Source of the DNA: Burkholderiaceae bacterium
GTDB taxonomy: Bacteria > Pseudomonadota > Gammaproteobacteria > Burkholderiales > Burkholderiaceae_B
DNA length: 40,083 bases
Assembly (NCBI GenBank): GCA_017983955.1
Contig: JAGOAJ010000025.1
Span: forward strand, 1 to 40,083
Reading direction: 5' to 3'
Position numbers and translations under genes: made by a program. The notes under the pieces were generated by a model that ran no database searches, had not been told where the DNA came from, and saw only the letters and a list, made by a program, of their open reading frames with translations. Each line of letters begins with the position of its first letter. The stretch's first letter is position 1. Of the stretch, positions 1-7,498 are shown in pieces.

Positions 1-785
1 AGCTTGTCCTTGATACGCTGCATATAAACATTGTTCTTGCGTGTTTCGTCCAGCCAGCGTGGCACATAAAAGCAGGAAAACCGATTGTTGTGGCTAGCCA
101 GCACTAAATGGGCATCTGACATAGGTGACGAGAAAAACCATTTATGCCCCTGCAGCAAGTAGTCGCGGCCACGCCCAGCTACGCCCACAGGTTCCGCCTG
201 GGTCAGATTGCTGCGCAAATCGGAACCACCCTGTTTTTCAGTCATCCCCATACCCACCATCATGGATGATTTCAAGGCAACAGGAATATCCCGTGCATCA
301 TAGTCACGGGAAAACAAGCGTGATGCGATGTCGCCAAACCAGCCTTCAGACTGCAGTACAGGAATCGCAGCGGCTGTCATGGTAAGGGGGCACAAAGAAC
401 CCGCCTCTATCTGGCCATGCATTAAAAAAGCAGCGGCCCGTGCAACATGGGCACCCGGGCCAGGACGCGACCAGGCGCTGCAATGCAGGCCCTGGCGAAA
501 CCCCATGCCCAGGAACTGGTGCCAACCCGGATGAAATACTATGCTGTCGCTACGACCACCGTGACGATCGAAACTGATCAATTCCGGCGCATGTCGATTG
601 ACCTGATGCGCCATCGAAAAACTGGCGGCCTTACCCAGTTGTGTCCCGTAGCTGCCCAGGCCGATTTGGTACGCCCCAGCGTGGGCACGCTGCACGGCGG
701 CTTGCAAGGCCATGTCAGTTCTGTATAGGCTGTAATCCACCAAATCAGGAACCTGATTTGTGGTTCCATAGAGTGTGTCGTGCAT
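1..785 (-). CDS. aidB: AidB-like acyl-CoA dehydrogenase, N-terminal part (runs off left edge)
   Basis: Flavin-dependent acyl-CoA dehydrogenase family, AidB branch. In E. coli AidB is part of the adaptive response to DNA alkylation and binds FAD and DNA. About 261 residues are visible, from an ATG at 785; the C-terminal half lies outside the window. The reading frame stays open and shows AidB hallmarks: FHPGWHQFL, ARAAAFLMHGQIEAGSLCP, MGMTEKQGGSDLRSN, GHKWFFSSPMSDAHLVLAS and FYVPRWLDETRKNN, which match E. coli AidB as I remember it almost word for word. It starts 62 bases upstream of the corA-like gene on the same strand, so the two may be co-transcribed. A generic isovaleryl-CoA dehydrogenase annotation is possible, but the EKQGGSD segment favours AidB. 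Confidence 0.85.
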   Translation of the reverse strand, partial: MHDTLYGTTNQVPDLVDYSLYRTDMALQAAVQRAHAGAYQIGLGSYGTQLGKAASFSMAHQVNRHAPELISFDRHGGRSDSIVFHPGWHQFLGMGFRQGLHCSAWSRPGPGAHVARAAAFLMHGQIEAGSLCPLTMTAAAIPVLQSEGWFGDIASRLFSRDYDARDIPVALKSSMMVGMGMTEKQGGSDLRSNLTQAEPVGVAGRGRDYLLQGHKWFFSSPMSDAHLVLASHNNRFSCFYVPRWLDETRKNNVYMQRIKDK

Positions 786-847
786 GACTAACCCCTTTCA
801 CCGGGTCCTGCCATCAGTACCCAGTCATCGCATTAACGGTATGCCTG

Positions 848-1861
848 CTACAGCCATTTAACCTTTTTAAAGCGCCAATACAACACACCGCAAATAACGG
901 TGATAGAACCTAGGACAGCCGGATAACCATAAGGCCATTCCAGTTCGGGCATATTGTGAAAATTCATACCATAGATACCCGCAATTGCCGTAGGCACTGC
1001 CAAGATAGCTGCCCATGCTGCCAGTTTACGCGTGGTGTCGGTTTGCTGAGCCTGCCCTATCATCAAGCTGGCCTCAAAGGCAAACGCCAAGGCTTCGCGC
1101 AAGCTGCTGATCAGTTCGTTAGTACGCACAATACGATCAGCCACCTCGCCAAAATACGCCCGACTTTCAGCATCGATATTATCCATTTCCACACGCGCTA
1201 CCTTACGGCACACCTCGGCCATGGGCGCGATGGCAGTATGTATGCGCAATAGGTTACGTCTATAGCGATACAACAAGCGTACATCCGCATCGCGAAAACC
1301 ACGCAACAATAACTGTTGTTCTACTGTTTCTACGGACTTCTCCAGCACCGACAATGTTTGGGTGTATCTATCTACCATCAAATCCAGCAAGGTGCTGGCG
1401 ACGTAGTCACTGCCTCTGTTCATTAAACCTGGCGTGCATTCCAGCTGCTTACGTACTTCGCCATACGTTGCCGTTGTGCCACGACGTATGGTGATCAAAA
1501 AGCCACGGCCTATAAGTAGCTGAGTGTCGCCAAAATGTGGATGCTGAGTGCGCAGTTCCAAAGTAATGGCCACAATCAACGTGGCCTGCTCATATTCGAC
1601 TACTTTGGGACGGCGATGCGGGCTAATCAGTTCTTCGATCGCCCTAGGCTGCAGTTTCAGGTCAGTACCCAACTTTTCCAGCAGCGCACTATCTGGATTC
1701 TGCAAGCCTATCCACAGCAAGCCTTGATCCGACGGAGCATAAGTCGCCACCTGATCCAAAGCTACAGTTAACGGTGGCTGCCCGACACGGTATAGCACTG
1801 AAGCAATGACGGGATTATGCGGGGTTGCTGGATCTGGTTTAACCGGAATATCTGTACCCAT
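848..1861 (-). CDS. corA: CorA-family divalent cation (Mg2+) transporter
   Basis: Inner-membrane channel-type transporter for Mg2+ or another divalent cation (Zn2+ efflux relatives, ZntB, share the fold). The 337-residue protein has a long cytosolic N-terminal domain and two C-terminal membrane helices. The signature YGMN follows the first helix (AAILAVPTAIAGIYGMNF, about residues 285-303), then the short MPELEWPYGYP loop, a second helix and a basic tail (RFKKVKW). Length and layout fit CorA. The ATG at 1861 has only a weak upstream GAG, so the start is probable, not certain. The ion is not decided by sequence: the loop after GMN reads FHNMPE, a common CorA form. Confidence 0.9.
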   Translation of the reverse strand: MGTDIPVKPDPATPHNPVIASVLYRVGQPPLTVALDQVATYAPSDQGLLWIGLQNPDSALLEKLGTDLKLQPRAIEELISPHRRPKVVEYEQATLIVAITLELRTQHPHFGDTQLLIGRGFLITIRRGTTATYGEVRKQLECTPGLMNRGSDYVASTLLDLMVDRYTQTLSVLEKSVETVEQQLLLRGFRDADVRLLYRYRRNLLRIHTAIAPMAEVCRKVARVEMDNIDAESRAYFGEVADRIVRTNELISSLREALAFAFEASLMIGQAQQTDTTRKLAAWAAILAVPTAIAGIYGMNFHNMPELEWPYGYPAVLGSITVICGVLYWRFKKVKWL

Positions 1862-1972
1862 ATAATGTCTCTAGTCCTCGGTAGTAATTTATCTATGGCT
1901 TAATAATACTGACACACGGCCTACAGCGCATGGTTTAAGCAACATGCCGCTACCAAACTTAAGGATATTCCC

Positions 1973-2347
1973 ATGACAGAACGCTTGCTAGTCATTATTG
2001 GCGCCCTGATTTTGCTGACGGGAGTAGGCGCGGGCGCCTTCGGAGCCCACGCCCTGAAACGCTTGGTAAGCCCAGATATGCTGGCTGTATGGCAAACTGC
2101 CGTGCTATACCAACTGATACACGGTCTGGGCCTGCTGGCCATCGCTGCCCTGCGCATCCGCTACAACACCCCACCCATGACCTATGCTGGAATATTTATG
2201 CTGGCGGGCGTGCTGATCTTCAGTGGCACCCTGTACACGCTGGTACTAACTAATATCCGCTGGCTGGGCGCCATTACTCCCATAGGTGGAGCCAGCCTTA
2301 TGGTCGCGTGGGCTTTGTTAGCCTGGGCCGCCTGGCGATCGGCCTAA
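1973..2347 (+). CDS. DUF423 family small membrane protein
   Basis: Inner-membrane protein of the DUF423 family (E. coli YgdD relatives), function not established. It has 124 residues and four hydrophobic segments. The family signature GAGAFGAHALKR lies just after the first helix (about residues 20-31) and is followed by WQTAVLYQLIHGLGLL. The C-terminal half has LMLAGVLIFSGTLYTLVL-like helices and the ITPIGGASLMVAWALLAWAAW end typical of the family. An AAGGA ribosome-binding site precedes the ATG. It is transcribed away from corA and stands alone. Confidence 0.9.
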   Translation: MTERLLVIIGALILLTGVGAGAFGAHALKRLVSPDMLAVWQTAVLYQLIHGLGLLAIAALRIRYNTPPMTYAGIFMLAGVLIFSGTLYTLVLTNIRWLGAITPIGGASLMVAWALLAWAAWRSA

Positions 2348-2405
2348 GCTACCTCTTTCTTATAGATACCGGCCATGGCGGCCACCATCACCATCAGGGC
2401 CTTAC

Positions 2406-3434
2406 ATGCCAACATCATCTTCCAGCAGCACCACCACGTTAACCAACTTCATCTGTTCATTGCCCAAAGCCGAGCTGCATGTACACATCGAAGGCACTTT
2501 GGAACCCGAGCTGCTGTTTGCCCTGGCGCAGCGTAATGCCGTCAAGCTACCCTATGCGTCAGTGCAAGCATTGCGCGATGCCTACGCGTTTAACGATTTA
2601 CAGTCTTTTCTGGACCTCTATTACGCAGGCGCCGCCGTTCTGATCACAGAGAATGATTTCTACGATATGACAATGGCGTATATGCGCCGTGCCCACGCCG
2701 ACGGCGTGGTGCATGCCGAAATCATGTTCGACCCGCAAACCCACACTGAACGCGGTATAGCCATAGAGACCGTTTTTGCTGGCATAGCCCGTGCCTTGCG
2801 TGAAATGCGTGACGCCACCGGAATGAGCAGCTATTTGCTATTAAGCTTTTTGCGCCACCTGTCCGAAGCCGCCGCCTTTGCCACACTAGAAGCTGCCCTA
2901 CCTCTGCGTGAGCGTTATCAGGACTTATGGATAGGTATAGGCCTGGACTCTGCCGAACACGGCAATCCGCCTGAAAAATTTACCCGAGTATTTGCGCGCT
3001 GTAAGGAACTGGGGTTCCGCCTGGTGGCGCATGCCGGCGAAGAAGGGCCAGCGTCCTATGTCAGTGATGCCTTGGACCTACTGGGCGCTGAGCGCATAGA
3101 CCACGGCGTGCGTAGTGAAGAAGATCCCGCACTTATGCAGCGTCTGATCAAGCAGAAGGTACCGCTGACCGTATGCCCGCTATCGAACTTGAAGCTCAAG
3201 GTCGTGCCTGACTTAAGCCACCATAATCTAGCGCGTTTCTTACGCGCAGGCGTGCTGGTCACTGTCAATTCCGATGACCCGGCTTATTTTGGCGGTTACA
3301 TTGCAGATAACTATCTGGCATGCGCCCTGGCCCTGGAATTAAGCTCAGATGAACTAGCTACCCTGGCACGTAACAGCATACAAGCATCTTTTCTGCCACC
3401 AGAGCAAAAAAATGCGTGGTTAAATAGTCGATAG
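2406..3434 (+). CDS. Adenosine deaminase family protein, probably adenine deaminase
   Basis: Cytosolic Zn-dependent purine deaminase of the amidohydrolase superfamily, 342 residues. Metal and catalytic residues are all present: HVH at 25-27, HAGEEGP at 209-215 (His209, catalytic Glu212), DHG at 232-234 and SDDPAYFGGY from 289. As I recall, the ending DDPAYFGGY, in place of the DDP-x-x-F of classical adenosine deaminases, characterises the adenine deaminase subgroup typified by Pseudomonas PA0148; this makes adenine to hypoxanthine the better guess. An AGGG site six bases before ATG 2406 supports this start, which gives a serine-rich N-terminus of about ten residues. A strong hairpin terminator follows the stop. 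Confidence 0.88.
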   Translation: MPTSSSSSTTTLTNFICSLPKAELHVHIEGTLEPELLFALAQRNAVKLPYASVQALRDAYAFNDLQSFLDLYYAGAAVLITENDFYDMTMAYMRRAHADGVVHAEIMFDPQTHTERGIAIETVFAGIARALREMRDATGMSSYLLLSFLRHLSEAAAFATLEAALPLRERYQDLWIGIGLDSAEHGNPPEKFTRVFARCKELGFRLVAHAGEEGPASYVSDALDLLGAERIDHGVRSEEDPALMQRLIKQKVPLTVCPLSNLKLKVVPDLSHHNLARFLRAGVLVTVNSDDPAYFGGYIADNYLACALALELSSDELATLARNSIQASFLPPEQKNAWLNSR

Positions 3435-3445
3435 ACATAAAAAAA

Positions 3446-3467
3446 GCCCACCTTGCGGTGGGCCTTT
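3446..3467. terminator. Bidirectional rho-independent terminator (adenine deaminase / csp)
   Basis: A perfect 7-bp stem GCCCACC/GGTGGGC with loop TTGC has a T-run on the plus side and an A-run before it, so it can stop both the plus-strand deaminase and the convergent cold-shock gene. Confidence 0.85.
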
Positions 3468-3481
3468 TAACATCAAGTTAT

Positions 3482-3691
3482 TTAGATAACTTGAATCGAC
3501 TTGGCCTGAGGACCTTTCTGGCCTTCAGCAGCTACGAAGGAAACGCGCTGGTTTTCTTCAAGCGATTTAAAGCCGGTGCCGATGATGTCTGTGTGGTGAG
3601 CGAACAAATCTTTGCCGCCCGACTCAGGCTTGATGAAACCAAAGCCTTTTTCGTTGTTGAACCACTTAACAATACCAGTTTCTGTTTGCAT
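3482..3691 (-). CDS. Cold-shock domain protein (CspA family)
   Basis: Small single-stranded nucleic-acid binding protein, one cold-shock domain of 69 residues. RNP1 is KGFGFI (residues 15-20) and the RNP2 region reads DLFAHHTDI where many family members have a VFVHFSAI-like sequence. It would melt mRNA secondary structure as a chaperone; whether it is cold-induced cannot be read here. The start is ATG 3691, preceded by AGGGA; an in-frame ATG at 3742 would add 17 residues unlike any cold-shock protein and lies in what should be the 5' untranslated leader. The AT-rich 219 bases up to the next gene hold the promoter and leader; no clear cold-box was identified. Confidence 0.95.
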   Translation of the reverse strand: MQTETGIVKWFNNEKGFGFIKPESGGKDLFAHHTDIIGTGFKSLEENQRVSFVAAEGQKGPQAKSIQVI

Positions 3692-3910
3692 TTTTGCAAT
3701 CCCTAAAAAATACGAGCAACATGCTCTATAGAAGACTGTCAAGGTGTAGAGATTTGAGCAAAAAAGTACTATGACTGGTACTTAAGTTGTACTAACTTCA
3801 ACGAACTTGAAAATCTAAGTCATCATATTACGGCTGAAAAAATACGAAGTCAACTGATTCTTCCAATAGCATGCGTAAACTTCATCAGACTAAGGGAATC
3901 CACCTAGATA

Positions 3911-4462
3911 ATGCGCAAACTTACACGTGATTTCTACAACAGAGACACTGAAACAGTAGCCCGCAATCTGCTGGGCAAGCTCTTGGTTCATCGTGTGGAT
4001 GGCATAGAGCGCATAGGCAAGATCACTGAAGTGGAGGCCTATCTGGGCCCTATGGATTTAGCAGCGCACAGCTCCAAGGGCAACACCCCCAGAACTCGCG
4101 TCATGTTTGGCCCACCCGGTTATGCCTATGTGTATTTAATTTACGGCATGCACCATTGTCTGAACGTAGTGACTGACGCTGTTGGCACGGGTACTGGCGT
4201 ATTGTTACGAGCTTTGGAGCCCGTTGCCAACCTGGATGTGAATACATGCGGCCCAGGCAGGCTGTGCAAGGCGATGGACATAGATCGCAGCATGTATGGC
4301 CATGATCTGTGCAGCGATGACTTTTATATCGCAGCACCCGATGCCCCCGAGGAGATCACCATAACAGCCAGCCCACGTATAGGCGTGGACTACGCTGGTG
4401 CATGGGCAGCCAAACCGCTACGTTTTTACATACAGGGCAGCCGCTACATCTCGCGCAAATAA
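3911..4462 (+). CDS. mpg: 3-methyladenine DNA glycosylase, Mpg/AAG type
   Basis: Monofunctional base-excision repair glycosylase that removes 3-methyladenine, hypoxanthine and related damaged bases. The 183-residue protein has the family's catalytic block TEVEAYLGPMDLAAHS: Glu42 corresponds to human AAG Glu125, Tyr44 to Tyr127 and His53 to His136, with identical spacing. The YVYLIYGMHHCLNVV segment and GPGRLCKAMDID are also typical. A purine-rich AAGGGA lies upstream of ATG 3911. It is a single gene, not linked by an operon to its neighbours, but it is one of three alkylation-repair-type genes in the window. Confidence 0.93.
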   Translation: MRKLTRDFYNRDTETVARNLLGKLLVHRVDGIERIGKITEVEAYLGPMDLAAHSSKGNTPRTRVMFGPPGYAYVYLIYGMHHCLNVVTDAVGTGTGVLLRALEPVANLDVNTCGPGRLCKAMDIDRSMYGHDLCSDDFYIAAPDAPEEITITASPRIGVDYAGAWAAKPLRFYIQGSRYISRK

Positions 4463-4503
4463 GCACAAGCGCAGCAGCCCACGTATTTTAAGATTACCAA
4501 CGG

Positions 4504-4845
4504 CTACTGATCGCGCTTATCGCCACGCAACAAATGTGCCAATCCAATCCCCACCACAAACGCCGCACCGATGAAGGTCCATGGACGGTCACGCACACAC
4601 TTCTCGGTCGCCGTCGCTGCACCCTGGACGTTTTCTTTCAAACTGTGATTCCAATCCTGTGCTTTATCTTTGGCACTGGTTAGTTGGTGTCTTAGACGAT
4701 CCCGCGCCTGATCGATTTCAGCGCCGGTGTAACTGGCGGTGGTGCGTAGCATTTGCTCTGCGCTGGAAATTAGCTCTTTGGTGTCGAACGCCAAGCGTTC
4801 CTTTTGCAAGGCCAGCTTGAGGCGTTCACGGTCTGCGTTTGCCAT
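4504..4845 (-). CDS. DUF883 (YqjD/ElaB-like) C-tail-anchored protein
   Basis: 113-residue protein of the ElaB/YqjD/YgaM type: a charged helical N-terminal part and one C-terminal membrane helix (WTFIGAAFVVGIGLAHLL) preceded by the conserved RDRPW-like motif (VRDRPWTFIGAA) and ended by a short basic tail. E. coli relatives anchor to the inner membrane and associate with ribosomes in stationary phase. The start ATG 4845 has an AGGA site eight bases upstream; an in-frame ATG at 4893 gives an unlikely 16-residue extension. It is the first gene after the chemoreceptor's terminator and probably has its own promoter. Confidence 0.9.
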   Translation of the reverse strand: MANADRERLKLALQKERLAFDTKELISSAEQMLRTTASYTGAEIDQARDRLRHQLTSAKDKAQDWNHSLKENVQGAATATEKCVRDRPWTFIGAAFVVGIGLAHLLRGDKRDQ

Positions 4846-4895
4846 GTTGATTCCTAAGCGACTAATGTCACATTGAACATTCGGATTCAACAACG

Positions 4896-4935
4896 CAGCA
4901 AAAAATGTGCCTGGCCTTGGCTATCCAAGGCCAGC
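4896..4935 (-). terminator. Rho-independent terminator after the chemoreceptor gene
   Basis: On the minus strand a perfect 10-bp stem CTGGCCTTGG/CCAAGGCCAG with a 4-base loop is followed, six bases on, by a run of T. It lies just after the stop codon of the methyl-accepting protein. Confidence 0.75.
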
Positions 4936-4961
4936 ATCCGCGCCACCAGACCGCTCAACGA

Positions 4962-6569
4962 TTAATAAGACAGCTGGGGCAGCTCTTGATTCGAAGCATA
5001 TCCCAGCCCTACGCTTTCAGCATCCAACGTCAACGTCGTAGGCAACTTGAAGCGCGACACAATCTGTGCCAGTGCGCCCGCCTGTTCTTCCAGGCTATTG
5101 GCAGCGGCTGCAGCCTGTTCGACCAACGCAGCGTTTTGCTGAGTGGTGCCATCCATCTGAGTAACCGCCTGGCCAATCTCACCGATACCGACACTTTGTT
5201 CTTCGCTGGCAGCAGTGATTTCGGTCATGATGACAGCCACTTCCTTGACCGAGGCGACCACCTCGGACATGGTGGCGCCGGCCTCTTCGACCTGACGATC
5301 CCCCGCCTGGACGCGAGCGACTGAGTCATCGATCAAGCTTTTTATTTCCCGGGCCGCAGCGGCTGAGCGTTGCGCCAACGTACGTACTTCAGAGGCCACC
5401 ACAGCGAACCCCCTGCCCTGCTCACCTGCGCGGGCAGCTTCTACCGCCGCATTCAGCGCCAGAATATTGGTCTGAAAGGCAATGCCATCAATGACACTGA
5501 TGATGTCGACGATTTTCCCAGAGCTTTCCTTGATGGACTCCATGGTATTGACCACGCCTGCAACGGCATCGCCGCCACGACTGGCAATACCCGAGGCCGA
5601 TGCAGCCAATGTATCTGCCTGCCTGGCGTTATCCACGTTTTGCCTGACGGTGCTGGTCAGTTGCTCCATGGCTGTGGCAGTTTCTTCCAAACTGGCCGCC
5701 TGGGACTCGGTGCGCGATGACAAATCAGCGTTCCCCATCGCAATTTCTGTGGCTGCCGTATCTATAGCTTCGGCTGCCTGCTGGATTTCCCGGACCGTTT
5801 GGGCCAGATTTTGCTGCATCGACTGCATGGCAAACATCAGGCTGTTGCGGTCACCCTGGCGCAAAGCGACGGTAGTAGAAAAATTCCCCCCAGAAATATC
5901 ACGGGCAAGTGTAGCCGCGTCATCTGGCTCGCCACCTAATTGACGCATCACGTTACGCGTCAACCAGACCATCATCAAAGCACCCAATACCAGAGCCAAT
6001 ACCGCCAGCGCCAAACTTACCACCAGCATCTTCTGGGTGAAAGCCACCATATCAGCCTTGGCCTCCTCGACCAATTGCTGATGGTCGCTTATGGACTGCA
6101 TCAATAAAGTGCGCATTTCACGCCATATCGGCGTCTCTTCGCGCGCTATTGAAGCGATAGCCTCGGATTGCCGATAGTCACCCGCCAGTGCAACAATTTT
6201 TTCCTGTATCGGCTTTTGCTTATCACGGATCTTTTCGACTGCGGCCAACATTTCCAACACAGGCGTGTTGCCGATGGCGGCAGCTGATGCTTGCTGATGT
6301 GCTGTAGCGAATCCTTTTGCTGCGCCTTCTAGATTGGCATAGGCTGCTTTGTTACCCGGGTCCATCACGATATTGCGCAGAGCCTGCCCCATTTGCAGGC
6401 CTTGAGCGTACATCGTGGTTTCCGCCTGCAATAAGGCCTGATCCACATCAATAAACTGCTGGAATCGATTTTTTGTATCCTGCATTCCAGCCAAAGCAAC
6501 CACCAAGGCCAATAAAAAAAGCACAAAGGAAATGCCTGTGCTCAGCACCATTTTATTTCTTAATTTCAT
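4962..6569 (-). CDS. Methyl-accepting chemotaxis protein (transmembrane chemoreceptor)
   Basis: Inner-membrane chemoreceptor of 535 residues that senses a periplasmic ligand and controls the CheA kinase. Layout: membrane helix 1 (about 9-29), a four-helix-bundle-type periplasmic domain (about 30-182), membrane helix 2 (about 183-206), HAMP (about 207-260) and a long cytoplasmic coiled coil. The kinase-control hairpin reads [20 protein letters not shown], the universal MCP signature, and the helices carry methylation-type Glu/Gln pairs. There is no C-terminal CheR-tethering pentapeptide; the protein ends ELPQLSY. Start ATG 6569 immediately precedes the first helix. A sigma-28 promoter lies upstream. 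The ligand cannot be inferred, and no other chemotaxis gene is in the window. Confidence 0.95.
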   Translation of the reverse strand: MKLRNKMVLSTGISFVLFLLALVVALAGMQDTKNRFQQFIDVDQALLQAETTMYAQGLQMGQALRNIVMDPGNKAAYANLEGAAKGFATAHQQASAAAIGNTPVLEMLAAVEKIRDKQKPIQEKIVALAGDYRQSEAIASIAREETPIWREMRTLLMQSISDHQQLVEEAKADMVAFTQKMLVVSLALAVLALVLGALMMVWLTRNVMRQLGGEPDDAATLARDISGGNFSTTVALRQGDRNSLMFAMQSMQQNLAQTVREIQQAAEAIDTAATEIAMGNADLSSRTESQAASLEETATAMEQLTSTVRQNVDNARQADTLAASASGIASRGGDAVAGVVNTMESIKESSGKIVDIISVIDGIAFQTNILALNAAVEAARAGEQGRGFAVVASEVRTLAQRSAAAAREIKSLIDDSVARVQAGDRQVEEAGATMSEVVASVKEVAVIMTEITAASEEQSVGIGEIGQAVTQMDGTTQQNAALVEQAAAAANSLEEQAGALAQIVSRFKLPTTLTLDAESVGLGYASNQELPQLSY

Positions 6570-6624
6570 GAAAATTCCAGTAATACGCGTGAACCAGTTG
6601 CGCAGGCAAGAGCTGCCGGATAGA

Positions 6625-6644
6625 TCTAGTAACGTCTAGTAACG
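6625..6644. repeat. Perfect tandem 10-bp repeat in the chemoreceptor promoter
   Basis: The unit TCTAGTAACG occurs twice in direct tandem and the second copy overlaps the -10 box of the sigma-28 promoter. A related sequence, TTTAGTTACG, lies at 6662-6671 over the -35 side. Confidence 0.7.
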
Positions 6645-6665
6645 GCACTGTAGCAATAAACTTTA
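6639..6665 (-). promoter_or_regulatory. Sigma-28 (FliA) promoter of the chemoreceptor gene
   Basis: On the minus strand the sequence reads TAAAGTTT, 11 bases, then GCCGTTAC. The -35 box equals the enterobacterial FliA consensus at all 8 positions, the spacing is exactly the consensus 11, and the -10 box agrees at 6 of 8 (consensus GCCGATAA). Transcription would begin near 6630, about 60 bases before the receptor's ATG. Confidence 0.8.
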
Positions 6666-6806
6666 GTTACGTGACGGGCATTCCTCGTAGGTATTAACCC
6701 TGTATAGCCGCTACCCCGGCACGCCACTTGCCACAGCCTGCACACGAATTGATCAGCTTCCGCTGGCATTCGATACGGGATTTTTCCCTAACTCAGGAGA
6801 TTACAG

Positions 6807-7133
6807 ATGAAAACACTCAAACCCTTGCTAGGCGGCTGCATACTCGGTCTTTGCACCTTGGCATTCGCAGCACAAGCCCAAACCACAGCCCCCGCTACCC
6901 CAAACGCTCCGGCCGCCACTAGCTCAAGCCCCTCGACAAGCGGCATGCCCATGACCCAAGAGCAAATGAAGGCCAATCACGAAGCAGAGATGAAAAAGTG
7001 CGATGCCATGAGCGGCGCCGCGAAAGATACATGTATGGCACAGGCCAAAACTGATCATGAAAAAAATAAAGCAGATGCCATGAAAGATAAAAACCCTGCA
7101 ACCGCACCCACAGAAAATCAGAAAAAATACTGA
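6807..7133 (+). CDS. Small secreted (periplasmic) protein of unknown function
   Basis: 108 residues. A clear signal peptide (basic start, hydrophobic core to about residue 23, predicted cut after AQA) is followed by a Pro/Ala/Ser/Thr-rich linker and a charged, Met- and Lys-rich helical part with two cysteines (Cys65 and Cys76, in KKCDAMSGAAKDTCMAQAK) that could form a disulfide in the periplasm. Similar small proteins with a KCD...AKDxC pattern occur in Burkholderiales, but I know no function. An AGGAG site precedes the ATG and a hairpin terminator follows, so it is a single-gene transcript. I do not recognise a named family. Confidence 0.8.
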   Translation: MKTLKPLLGGCILGLCTLAFAAQAQTTAPATPNAPAATSSSPSTSGMPMTQEQMKANHEAEMKKCDAMSGAAKDTCMAQAKTDHEKNKADAMKDKNPATAPTENQKKY

Positions 7134-7166
7134 CAGACACTGGACTTACCTTATTTCGACTCGGCC

Positions 7167-7203
7167 CGTCCTGATCAAGCCAGATGCTTGCTCGGGACGT
7201 TTT
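7167..7203 (+). terminator. Probable terminator after the small secreted protein
   Basis: A 14-bp imperfect stem (CGTCCTGATCAAGC against GCTTGCTCGGGACG, one G-T wobble and one mismatch) with a 5-base loop is followed by TTTT, about 33 bases after the stop codon. Confidence 0.65.
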
Positions 7204-7236
7204 AGTGTGTTCTTTCAGCTAATTCTTAGTCTCCAT

Positions 7237-7265
7237 GTGACAAACGAAAAAATGCGTGTTATAGT
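7237..7265 (+). promoter_or_regulatory. Sigma-70 promoter of tRNA-Arg
   Basis: GTGACA and TATAGT are separated by 17 bases; transcription would start near 7272, just before the tRNA 5' end at 7281. Confidence 0.7.
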
Positions 7266-7280
7266 TACGCCTCTTTCCAA

Positions 7281-7357
7281 GCGGCTGTAGCTCAGTTGGA
7301 TAGAGTACTTGGCTACGAACCAAGGGGTCGTGGGTTCGAATCCTGCCAGCCGCGCCA
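7281..7357 (+). tRNA. tRNA-Arg (anticodon ACG)
   Basis: 77 bases including an encoded CCA. The acceptor stem GCGGCTG pairs perfectly with CAGCCGC; the D arm has AGCTCAGTTGGA; the anticodon stem CTTGG/CCAAG encloses loop CTACGAA, giving ACG (inosine at the wobble position after TadA, reading CGU/CGC/CGA); the T arm contains GGTTCGAATCC. It has its own promoter and terminator. No integrase or duplicated 3' end is nearby, so there is no sign of use as an attachment site. Confidence 0.97.
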
Positions 7358-7384
7358 GAATACACCTGTTGTCTCAACAGGTTA

Positions 7385-7420
7385 AAACCGCCTAGAGGTT
7401 AATCTTCTAGGCGGTTTTTC
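7385..7420 (+). terminator. Rho-independent terminator after tRNA-Arg
   Basis: A perfect 12-bp stem AAACCGCCTAGA/TCTAGGCGGTTT with a 9-base loop is followed by a T-run. A smaller stem CCTGTTG/CAACAGG lies between it and the tRNA and may serve 3' processing. Confidence 0.9.
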
Positions 7421-7498
7421 TTTGTCTAGAGTAACTATGGGGTAAATTACACAGTAATTTACTTGCAACCCCATCCCGTCTACTTTCGGAGGCCACTC

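Noticed and set aside
3692-3742. 17-codon extension of the cold-shock protein
   Set aside because: All cold-shock proteins start close to the METGxVKWF-like motif, and AGGGA precedes ATG 3691.
3719-3742. TTGACA and TATAGA pair upstream of the cold-shock gene on the minus strand
   Set aside because: The boxes are only 6 bases apart, far from the 16-18 needed for a sigma-70 promoter.
7281-7420. tRNA-Arg as an integration site for a mobile element
   Set aside because: No integrase, no repeated tRNA 3' end and no compositional break were seen downstream; only a processing hairpin and terminator.
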